Notes under the pieces: generated by a model
What the model was told of the DNA's origin: nothing
Seen by the model: the letters and a program-made list of their open reading frames with translations, nothing else
The model's database searches: none
Assembly: GCF_003353055.1 (NCBI RefSeq)
Contig: NZ_QKWJ01000020.1
Location: forward strand, 1-64,000
Reading direction: 5' to 3'
From: Cupriavidus lacunae
GTDB taxonomy: Bacteria > Pseudomonadota > Gammaproteobacteria > Burkholderiales > Burkholderiaceae
DNA length: 64,000 bases
Made by a program: the position numbers and the translations under genes
Shown here: in pieces, positions 55,201 to 64,000 of the stretch
Position numbering within the stretch: position 1 is the stretch's first letter
Layout: each line of letters starts with the position of its first letter

Positions 55201-56019
55201 GTGACCGATTCTGCTCAAAACCTCGTCGAACTGAATGCGGTGGATTTCGCTTACGCGGACCACGGCAAGCCGATCCTGTCCGGCCTGACCATGCAATTCC
55301 CGCGCGGCAAGGTGATCGCGGTGATGGGCGGCTCGGGTTGCGGCAAGACGACGGTGCTGCGCCTGATCGGCGGCCAGGTCCGGCCACAATCGGGCGCCGT
55401 GTGCTTTGCCGGCACGGATATCCAGAAGCTGGATACCAGCGGCCTGTATGCCGTGCGCCGCCAGATGGGCATGCTGTTCCAGTTCGGCGCGCTGTTTACC
55501 GACCTGTCGGTGTTCGACAATGTCGCGTTCCCGCTGCGCGAGCACACCGACCTGCCCGAGTCGATGATCCGCGACCTGGTGCTGATGAAGCTCAACGCGG
55601 TCGGCCTGCGCGGCGCGCGCGACCTGATGCCGTCGCAGATCTCGGGTGGCATGGCGCGGCGCGTGGCGCTGGCGCGCGCGATCGCGCTGGACCCGGCGCT
55701 GCTGATGTATGACGAGCCCTTCGCCGGCCTGGACCCGATCTCGCTGGGCCTGACCGCGCGGCTGATCCGCAGCCTGAACGACGCGCTCGGCGCCACCACC
55801 ATCATCGTCTCGCACGATGTGCACGAGACCTTCCAGATCGCCGACTACGTCTATTTCATTGCCGACGGCCGCATCGCCGCCGAAGGCGAGCCCGAGGCGC
55901 TGCGCGCTTCCACCGACCCGTTCGTGCACCAGTTTGTCCATGCCGAGGCCGATGGCCCGGTGCCGTTCCACTACGCCGGACCGTCGCTGGCCGAGGATTT
56001 CGCCGGAGGTGCGCGGTGA
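55201..56019 (+). CDS. mlaF: Phospholipid transport ATP-binding protein MlaF
   Basis: 272 residues, ABC ATPase from a GTG start. Walker A MGGSGCGKTTVLR, signature ISGGMARRVALARA, Walker B LLMYDEPFAGLD, and switch His in IIVSHDVHE. It powers MlaFEDB retrograde phospholipid traffic that keeps the outer leaflet of the outer membrane asymmetric. Overlaps mlaE by 4 bases. First gene of mlaFEDACB. Confidence 0.97.
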   Translation: MTDSAQNLVELNAVDFAYADHGKPILSGLTMQFPRGKVIAVMGGSGCGKTTVLRLIGGQVRPQSGAVCFAGTDIQKLDTSGLYAVRRQMGMLFQFGALFTDLSVFDNVAFPLREHTDLPESMIRDLVLMKLNAVGLRGARDLMPSQISGGMARRVALARAIALDPALLMYDEPFAGLDPISLGLTARLIRSLNDALGATTIIVSHDVHETFQIADYVYFIADGRIAAEGEPEALRASTDPFVHQFVHAEADGPVPFHYAGPSLAEDFAGGAR

Positions 56020-56807
56020 CCGGCTTCCTGACGGGTTTCCTGAGCGCCATTGGCGCTGCCGTGCGCCGCAGCGTGTCGGGGCTGGGCAACGCCACGCGCA
56101 TGTTCCTGACGGTGCTGGGCCTGTCGCCGGCGCTGCTGCGCCGCTTCCGGCTGGTGACCGACCAGGTCTTCTTTGTCGGCAATCTGTCGCTGGTGATCAT
56201 CGCGGTGTCAGGCCTGTTTGTCGGTTTCGTGCTGGGCCTGCAGGGCTACTACACGCTTAACCGCTACGGCTCCGAGCAGGCGCTCGGGCTGCTGGTGGCG
56301 CTGTCGCTGGTGCGCGAGCTGGGTCCGGTAGTGACCGCGCTGCTGTTCGCCGGCCGCGCCGGCACCTCGCTGACCGCGGAGATCGGCCTGATGAAGGCGG
56401 GCGAGCAGCTGACCGCGATGGAAATGATGGCGGTGAACCCGCTGCAGCGCGTGGTCGCGCCGCGCTTCTGGGCGGGCGTGATCGCCATGCCGGTGCTGGC
56501 CGCGATCTTCAGCGCGGTGGGCATCCTGGGCGGCTATGTGGTCGGGGTGCAACTGATCGGCGTCGATGCCGGCGCCTTCTGGTCGCAGATGCAGGGCGGC
56601 GTGGATGTGCGGGCCGACGTGCTCAACGGCGTGATCAAGAGCTTTATCTTTGGCATCGCCGTGACGTTCATTGCCCTGTACCAGGGTTTCGAGGCCAAGC
56701 CCACGCCGGAAGGCGTCGCGCGCGCGACCACCCGCACCGTGGTGATCGCGTCGCTGGCCGTGCTGGCGCTGGATTTCCTGCTGACCGCGCTGATGTTCAG
56801 CAAGTGA
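56016..56807 (+). CDS. mlaE: Phospholipid transport permease MlaE
   Basis: 263 residues, about five TM segments. Permease signature LVRELGPVVTALLFAGRAGTSLTAEIGLMKAGEQLTAMEMM is present. GTG start, coupled to mlaF. Confidence 0.97.
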   Translation: MTGFLTGFLSAIGAAVRRSVSGLGNATRMFLTVLGLSPALLRRFRLVTDQVFFVGNLSLVIIAVSGLFVGFVLGLQGYYTLNRYGSEQALGLLVALSLVRELGPVVTALLFAGRAGTSLTAEIGLMKAGEQLTAMEMMAVNPLQRVVAPRFWAGVIAMPVLAAIFSAVGILGGYVVGVQLIGVDAGAFWSQMQGGVDVRADVLNGVIKSFIFGIAVTFIALYQGFEAKPTPEGVARATTRTVVIASLAVLALDFLLTALMFSK

Positions 56808-56888
56808 TACGGACGCCACCGGCCACAATGCGAACCACACGATAACAACACAGCGACAAGACACTACGGGGTTGAAGAAAGAGATCCG

Positions 56889-57407
56889 ATGAAAAAGAAC
56901 ACACTCGATTTCTGGGTGGGGCTGTTCGTGGCGGCGGGGTTCGTCGCCTTGCTGTTCCTGGCCCTCAAGGCGGGGAACATGAGCACCCTCAGCTTCCAGG
57001 ACACCTATAGCGTGCAGGCCCGCTTCGACAATATCGGCGGGCTCAAGCCGCGCGCGCCGGTCAAGAGCGCGGGCGTAGTGGTCGGCCGCGTTTCGGCGAT
57101 CCGCTTCGACGACAAGACCTACCAGGCCACCGTCGAGATGAGCCTGGAGAAGCGCTACCAGTTTCCCAAGGACACCTCGGCCAAGATCCTGACCTCGGGT
57201 CTGCTGGGCGAGCAGTACATCGGCCTGGAAGCCGGCGGCGACACCGCCATGCTGGCCGAGGGCGGGCGCATCACCATGACGCAGTCGGCGGTGGTGCTGG
57301 AAAACCTGATTGGCCAGTTCCTGTACAACAAGGCGGCAGATGCCGGCGCCAGCGGCGGCGCGTCCGCGGGCGCCAGCGCGCCAGCACCGGGCGGGAACCT
57401 CAAATGA
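56889..57407 (+). CDS. mlaD: Phospholipid-binding MCE protein MlaD
   Basis: 172 residues. One N-terminal TM helix (about 7-27, DFWVGLFVAAGFVALLFLAL) and a single MCE domain: VQARFDNIGGLKPRAPVKSAGVVVGRV and LTSGLLGEQYIGLEAGGD. The C-terminus is low-complexity (Gly/Ala/Ser). Forms the hexameric periplasmic ring of the Mla complex. Confidence 0.96.
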   Translation: MKKNTLDFWVGLFVAAGFVALLFLALKAGNMSTLSFQDTYSVQARFDNIGGLKPRAPVKSAGVVVGRVSAIRFDDKTYQATVEMSLEKRYQFPKDTSAKILTSGLLGEQYIGLEAGGDTAMLAEGGRITMTQSAVVLENLIGQFLYNKAADAGASGGASAGASAPAPGGNLK

Positions 57408-58408
57408 GCGCGGCTCCCTCCTTCCGCATGGGCCTGGCCGCGGCCGCCACCGCAGCCGCGGTCCTTGCCGGTTGTGCCACCGGCCCGACCGCCAACCCGA
57501 AAGACCCACTGGAGCCGTTCAACCGCGAGGTCTCGAAGATCAATGAAGACTTCGACAAGGGTATCCTGCGACCGGTGGCCCAGCTGTACGCCGACTACAT
57601 GCCAACGCCGGTGCAGCGTGGCGTGGAGAACTTCTTTTCCAATGTGAGCGACGTCTATTCGGCGGTGAACAACCTGCTGCAAGGCAAGCCAAGCCGCGCC
57701 GCCGAAGACACCATGCGGGTGGCGATCAACACCGTGCTGGGGCTGGGCGGCCTGATCGACATCGCCACGCCGGGCGGCTTGCCCAAGTACAAGGAAGACT
57801 TCGGCCAGACCCTGGGCGTGTGGGGCGTGCCGGCGGGCCCGTACCTGGTGCTGCCGCTGTTCGGGCCGAGCACGGTGCGCGACACCGCCGGCATGCTGGT
57901 GGACCGCCAGTTCGATCCGTCGGCCTACTTCTACCCGGTATCGCTGCGCAATTCGCTGATCGGGGTGCGCATCGTTGCCGGCCGGGCGCAGTTGCTGGGC
58001 GCGAGCAACCTGCTGGAGCAGGCTGCGCTGGACAAGTACTCGTTCATGCGGGACGCCTACCTGCAGCGGCGCCAGTACCTGATCTACGACGGCAACCCGC
58101 CGGACGCAGACGAGGATACGGAAAAGACCCCGGCCAGCCCCGCGGCCCCCGCCGGGACCGAAGGCGAAAAGCCAGCGGCACCCGCTACGCCGGCCCAACC
58201 GGTTCAGCCGGCTCAACCGGTTCAGCCGGCCCAACCGCCACAAGCGGCCCCTGCAGCGCCACCAGCCGACGCCTCTGCCCCTGCCGCCACGCCGGCACAG
58301 CCGACGCAGACGCCTTCAGGCGATCTCCAGCCTGAGAGCCAGAGCCTGCCGGTGCCCGCCGTGGATCCGATGCAGCGGATTGCGCCGGGGGTCATTCGCA
58401 TTCGCTGA
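57404..58408 (+). CDS. mlaA: Outer-membrane lipoprotein MlaA (VacJ), with repeat tail
   Basis: 334 residues. Lipobox LAGC with Cys24. The MlaA domain (about 30-235) has DPLEPFNREVSKINEDFDKGILRPVAQLYADYMP, FSNVSDVYSAVNNLLQGKP and EDFGQTLGVWGVPAGPYLVLPLFGPSTVRD. After residue 240 comes a long Pro/Gln/Ala tail encoded by tandem DNA repeats. MlaA removes misplaced phospholipids from the outer leaflet. Its place between mlaD and mlaC is normal for Burkholderiaceae. Confidence 0.96.
   Translation: MSAAPSFRMGLAAAATAAAVLAGCATGPTANPKDPLEPFNREVSKINEDFDKGILRPVAQLYADYMPTPVQRGVENFFSNVSDVYSAVNNLLQGKPSRAAEDTMRVAINTVLGLGGLIDIATPGGLPKYKEDFGQTLGVWGVPAGPYLVLPLFGPSTVRDTAGMLVDRQFDPSAYFYPVSLRNSLIGVRIVAGRAQLLGASNLLEQAALDKYSFMRDAYLQRRQYLIYDGNPPDADEDTEKTPASPAAPAGTEGEKPAAPATPAQPVQPAQPVQPAQPPQAAPAAPPADASAPAATPAQPTQTPSGDLQPESQSLPVPAVDPMQRIAPGVIRIR
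58190..58243 (+). repeat. 18-bp tandem repeats in the mlaA 3' end
   Basis: CCGGCCCAACCGGTTCAG (58190-58207), CCGGCTCAACCGGTTCAG (58208-58225) and a partial third copy from 58226. They encode PAQPVQ units. Confidence 0.8.
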
Positions 58409-58620
58409 ACCCCGTGGCGCGGGCGGCTCCAGGGCCCGCGCCAGGCTGTGAATGCCCTGTGAGGGCTGAAACAATTTGTTTTTAAGTGGCTGAAAAGCCA
58501 CTCGCGCGTACAACCACCGGCGCGCGCTTGTGTTCCAATCACCGCAAGGCCCACGCGCCGCCCATGGCGCCCTGGCCGGTTCGCCCAGGCGAAAACGTCT
58601 TTGATGAAGAAGGAAAATCC

Positions 58621-59247
58621 ATGATAAAGCGACTGTTGGTCCCCTTCCTTACGGTAGTTGCATTTGCCGGCGCGGCGCACGCCGAGGTGGCGCCGGACGC
58701 GGCCACCCCGGACGGGCTGGTCAAGGCCGTGGTCAGCGACGTGATGTCGACCGTGAAGGCCGACAAGGATATGCAGGCCGGTAATATCGGCAAGATCACC
58801 GCGCTGGTCGAGCAGAAGATCCTGCCCAACGCCAACTTCCAGAGGACCACCCAGATCGCCATGGGCCGCAACTGGTCCAAGGCAACGCCCGAGCAGCAGA
58901 AGCAGATCACCGAGGAGTTCAAGACCCTCCTGATCCGCACCTACGCCGGCGCCATCGCCCAGATCCGCGACCAGACCGTGCAGTACCGCCCGTACCGCGG
59001 CACCGCTGACGATACCGACGCCACTATCCGCACCCAGGTCGTCAACAAGGGCGAGCCGATCCAGATGGACTACCGCCTGGAAAAGACCGCGCAGGGCTGG
59101 AAGGTCTATGACATCAACGTGCTGGGCGCGTGGCTGACCGAGGCCTACAAGGGCAGCTTCAACACCATCGTCGGCCAGCAGGGCGTCGAAGGCGTGATCA
59201 AGACGCTGCAGGACCGCAACCGCCAGCTGGCCAACGCCAAGAGCTGA
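58621..59247 (+). CDS. mlaC: Periplasmic phospholipid carrier MlaC
   Basis: 208 residues. Signal peptide ending AHA (residue about 20), then the Tol-Tol_Ttg2 domain: ILPNANFQRTTQIAMGRNWSKATPEQQKQITEEFKTLLIRTYA and YRLEKTAQGWKVYDINVLGAWL. It ferries lipids between MlaA and MlaFEDB. AAGGAAA precedes the ATG. Confidence 0.97.
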   Translation: MIKRLLVPFLTVVAFAGAAHAEVAPDAATPDGLVKAVVSDVMSTVKADKDMQAGNIGKITALVEQKILPNANFQRTTQIAMGRNWSKATPEQQKQITEEFKTLLIRTYAGAIAQIRDQTVQYRPYRGTADDTDATIRTQVVNKGEPIQMDYRLEKTAQGWKVYDINVLGAWLTEAYKGSFNTIVGQQGVEGVIKTLQDRNRQLANAKS

Positions 59248-59414
59248 CGCGTGCGTCCAGCGGCGTGCCGCTGCGCAGCACGGCGCGCCGAAGTGCTCTA
59301 CAATGGCCGTTCGCGGCACAGGCTCCCGCCCCGGTGCGGGAGTCGTCGTTTTTGCCGCCGCTTTCAAGCTATCGCATTCAAGCCATCCACATTCAAGCCG
59401 CAGGCCACGCATCC

Positions 59415-59711
59415 ATGCTCTCGCTCGGTACCTCGCTGACCAACCAGAACGCCGCCGCCGTGCTGCGTGACGGGCTGGCACGCGTGGCGCAAGGCGAGGT
59501 GCAGGTCGACTGCGCCGGCCTGGCCCAGGTCGATTCCTCCGCGGTCGCCGTGCTGCTGGCATGGAATCGCGCCGCCGCCGCGCGCAACCTGGCCCTGTCG
59601 CTGCGCGGCGTGCCGGCGCAGCTGTCGCAGCTGGCCAGCCTGTACGGCGTGGATGGTCTGCTGGGCCTTGCGCCCGACGCCGCGGCGCAGGGACACCACC
59701 ACCGACATTGA
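59415..59711 (+). CDS. mlaB: STAS-domain protein MlaB
   Basis: 98 residues. STAS domain with VDCAGLAQVDSSAVAVLLAWNRAA, where the second Ser matches the conserved Thr/Ser of MlaB. It binds MlaF and stabilises the transporter. Weak ribosome-binding region; a 167-base gap separates it from mlaC. Ends in HHHRH. Confidence 0.9.
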   Translation: MLSLGTSLTNQNAAAVLRDGLARVAQGEVQVDCAGLAQVDSSAVAVLLAWNRAAAARNLALSLRGVPAQLSQLASLYGVDGLLGLAPDAAAQGHHHRH

Positions 59712-59833
59712 TCCGGCATCGCCGGTCGCCAGCACGGCGGCCGCTCGCGATGCCGCGGCGACGGCCTGGTGCGGTCGCCGAGCCCCTGGGGGCGGATCCG
59801 GTCGGGATCAAGCGGGACCCACCCCGCATCCCC

Positions 59834-59839
59834 TATAAT
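59834..59839 (+). promoter_or_regulatory. Consensus -10 box upstream of ABC-2 transporter genes
   Basis: TATAAT about 135 bases upstream of the ATPase start. The -35 region is not matched. The 59712-59973 stretch holds no gene I can support. Confidence 0.35.
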
Positions 59840-59973
59840 TCCGGGTTGTTCGCCCATCCCCCCGCCTGTTACCGGTTCATGCCACGCCGGGCCAGGATAT
59901 CCGGGCACGTAGTTGCTCCCAATTCCTGGCGGCCGGCCCCTCAAAGAGCCGGATCCGCCACAAACAATCGGCC

Positions 59974-60920
<947 letters not shown>

Positions 60921-60924
<4 letters not shown>

Positions 60925-61742
60925 AGCAGCCTGGCGAAATCGAAATCCTGGAAGACACCCGCCTCGGGCCGATGGCCGTGGGCAGCCTGGTGGGCTTCCG
61001 TACCCTGCTGTACAAGGAAGTGCTGCGCTTCTGGAAGGTCAGCTTCCAGACCGTGGCCGCGCCGGTGCTGACCGCGGTGCTGTACCTGCTGATCTTCGGC
61101 CATGTGCTGGAAGACCGGGTCAAGGTCTACGACCAGATCAGCTACACCGCCTTCCTGGTGCCGGGCCTGGTGATGATGAGCGTGCTGCAGAATGCGTTCG
61201 CCAACAGTTCGTCGTCGCTGATCCAGTCCAAGATCACCGGCAACCTGGTGTTCGTGCTGCTGCCGCCGCTGTCGCACTGGGAGATGTTCGGCGCCTACGT
61301 GGTGGCCTCGGTGATCCGCGGGCTGACCGTGGGCCTGGGCGTGCTGCTGGTGACGGCGTGGTTCGCCAACCTGCATTTCGCCAATGTCGGCTGGATCCTC
61401 GTCTTTGCACTGCTGGGTGCGGGCATCCTCGGCACGCTGGGGCTGATCGCCGGCATCTGGGCCGAGAAGTTCGACCAGCTGGCCGCGTTCCAGAACTTCC
61501 TGATCATGCCGGCGACCTTCCTGTCCGGCGTGTTCTATTCGATCCATTCGCTGCCCGCCTTCTGGCAGGCGGTGTCCCATGCCAATCCGTTCTTCTACAT
61601 GATCGACGGCTTCCGCTATGGCTTCTTCGGCGTCTCGGACGTGTCGCCGCTGTTCAGCCTGGCGGTGGTCGGATCGGCGTTCGTGGTGCTGGCCGCGCTG
61701 GCGCTGCACCTGCTGAAGTCCGGATTCAAGCTGCGCCACTGA
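60921..61742 (+). CDS. ABC-2 type transporter permease (YadH type)
   Basis: 273 residues with about six TM segments. ABC2 membrane signature: YTAFLVPGLVMMSVLQNAFANSSSSLIQSKITGNLV and FLSGVFYSIHSLPAFWQAVSHANPFFYMIDGFRYGFFG. Paired with the ATPase just upstream; this pair follows mla genes and precedes bolA/murA in many betaproteobacteria, hinting at an envelope role. Confidence 0.94.
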
Positions 61743-61792
61743 GCGGCGGCCGGCCCTGTTGAATCAAGCTGAATCACGCTGAAGAGAACCCC

Positions 61793-62041
61793 ATGCTGCC
61801 TACACCGGAACAAGTCAGGGAATACATTGCCCAAGGACTGCCCTGCGAACATCTGCAAGTCGAGGGCGATGGCCAGCACTTCTTTGCCACCATCGTCAGC
61901 AACGAATTCGAAGGCAAGCGGCTGATCCAGCGCCACCAGCGTGTCTATGCCGCGCTGGGCGATCGCATGCGCGCCGAGATCCACGCGCTGTCGATGAAGA
62001 CGCTGACGCCTGCCGAGTGGCAGGCGGGCGAGGGCAAGTAA
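61793..62041 (+). CDS. BolA-family protein (IbaG-like)
   Basis: 82 residues: LPCEHLQVEGDGQHFFATIVSNEFEGKRLIQRHQRVYAALGDRM, with the BolA His residues. IbaG/YrbA types bind monothiol glutaredoxin and Fe-S clusters and adjoin murA in E. coli too. Confidence 0.93.
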   Translation: MLPTPEQVREYIAQGLPCEHLQVEGDGQHFFATIVSNEFEGKRLIQRHQRVYAALGDRMRAEIHALSMKTLTPAEWQAGEGK

Positions 62042-63373
<1,332 letters not shown>

Positions 63374-63382
63374 GGACGTCCG

Positions 63383-64000
63383 ATGAGCCCCACTTTCAAC
63401 GCATCGCCCAACCAACTGACGCTGGCGCTGTCCAAGGGCCGCATCTTCACTGAGACGCTGCCGCTGCTCGAAGCCGCCGGCATTCGCGTCACCGAGGACC
63501 CCGAGACCTCGCGCAAGCTGATCCTGCCGACCTCCGATCCCGCCGTGCGCGTGGTGATCGTGCGCGCCTCGGACGTGCCGACCTACGTGCAGTACGGCGC
63601 CGCCGACTTCGGCGTAGCCGGCAAGGACGTGCTGATGGAAAGCGGCATGGCCGGCCTGTACGCGCCGATCGACCTGAACATCGCCCGCTGCCGCATGTCG
63701 GTGGCGGTGCCGGCCGGGTTTGACTACGCCAACGCCGTGCGCCAGGGCGCGCGCCTGGCCGTGGCCACCAAGTACGTGCAGACCGCGCGCGAGCATTTTG
63801 CGAAAAAGGGCGTTCACGTCGACCTGATCAAGCTGTACGGTTCGATGGAGCTGGGCCCGCTGGTGGGCCTGTCCGACGCCATCGTCGACCTGGTCAGCAC
63901 CGGCAGCACGCTGCGCGCCAACAACCTGGTCGAAGTGGAAGAGATCGTGCAGATCTCGTCGCGGCTGGTGGTGAACCAGGCCGCGCTCAAACTCAAGCGC
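63383..64000 (+). CDS. hisG: ATP phosphoribosyltransferase, short form (partial, 3' cut)
   Basis: The first 206 residues up to the window end. First step of histidine synthesis. [46 protein letters not shown], and [18 protein letters not shown] are typical. The catalytic chain of the short form is about 210-220 residues, which functions with HisZ. Nine bases after murA with AGGAC. Confidence 0.97.
   Translation, partial: MSPTFNASPNQLTLALSKGRIFTETLPLLEAAGIRVTEDPETSRKLILPTSDPAVRVVIVRASDVPTYVQYGAADFGVAGKDVLMESGMAGLYAPIDLNIARCRMSVAVPAGFDYANAVRQGARLAVATKYVQTAREHFAKKGVHVDLIKLYGSMELGPLVGLSDAIVDLVSTGSTLRANNLVEVEEIVQISSRLVVNQAALKLKR

Noticed and set aside
58485..58502. AGTGGCT/AGCCACT hairpin upstream of mlaC as a terminator
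   Set aside because: It is preceded, not followed, by T's, so neither orientation makes a proper intrinsic terminator.

Overview
The window is high-GC DNA with dense, mostly one-direction gene order that fits a betaproteobacterium of the Burkholderiaceae, most likely Cupriavidus/Ralstonia. The evidence is protein-level similarity recalled from the families, the S10-spc-alpha ribosomal supercluster, the system II cytochrome c maturation genes (ResB/ResC) beside a cytochrome c4, the pilMNOPQ-aroKB-dgt-gltBD order and a six-gene mlaFEDACB locus followed by bolA-murA-hisG. No database search was possible, so the genus is an inference.

Layout. 1-508: end of tuf and rpsJ. 509-3449: an interruption of the S10 operon that holds a terminator, a 15-bp palindrome, an intact dienelactone hydrolase/NTF2-like fusion gene, and two decayed genes (an SDR with a stop at codon 5 and a deletion-joined flavin reductase). 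3450-18183: the ribosomal superoperon resumes from its own promoter: rplC-D-W-B, rpsS, rplV, rpsC, rplP, rpmC, rpsQ; then rplN-X-E, rpsN-H, rplF-R, rpsE, rpmD, rplO, secY, infA, rpmJ; then rpsM-K-D, rpoA, rplQ. It is punctuated by stem-loops before rplN, rpsD, rpoA and rplQ. 18221-20556: cutA and dsbD. 20575-23758 (minus strand): a CorA-like transporter, hemB and engB. The hemB-engB gap carries a plus-strand run of four perfect hairpins ending in a T8 terminator with a CUCCUCCC anti-Shine-Dalgarno loop; I read it as a small RNA gene. 24262-28538: cytochrome c4, resB, resC. 28686-32421: lipoprotein, ECF sigma/anti-sigma pair and the periplasmic methionine-sulfoxide reductase msrPQ. 32441-36893: lysA-lptM (minus), cyaY (plus), PBP1A (minus). 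37281-45618: type IV pilus assembly/secretin operon pilMNOPQ, shikimate genes aroK-aroB, and dgt. 45704-46423: a RAYT-type transposase with short flanking inverted repeats. 46673-53100: glutamate synthase gltBD. 53185-55035: a GNAT acetyltransferase and an orphan Bug-type solute-binding protein. 55201-59711: the Mla phospholipid transport operon. 59974-61742: an ABC-2 exporter pair. 61793-64000: bolA-like gene, murA, and hisG cut by the window end.

Most genes are conserved housekeeping genes: translation, envelope biogenesis (PBP1A, MurA, Mla, type IV pilus secretin), thiol/heme/cytochrome chemistry (DsbD, HemB, ResBC, c4, MsrPQ) and central nitrogen/aromatic biosynthesis. The parts that deserve attention are the candidate anti-SD small RNA at 22923-23040, the decaying catabolic cassette inside the S10 operon, the promoter-overlapping palindrome upstream of rplN, the ECF sigma/MsrPQ neighbourhood, and the RAYT element.
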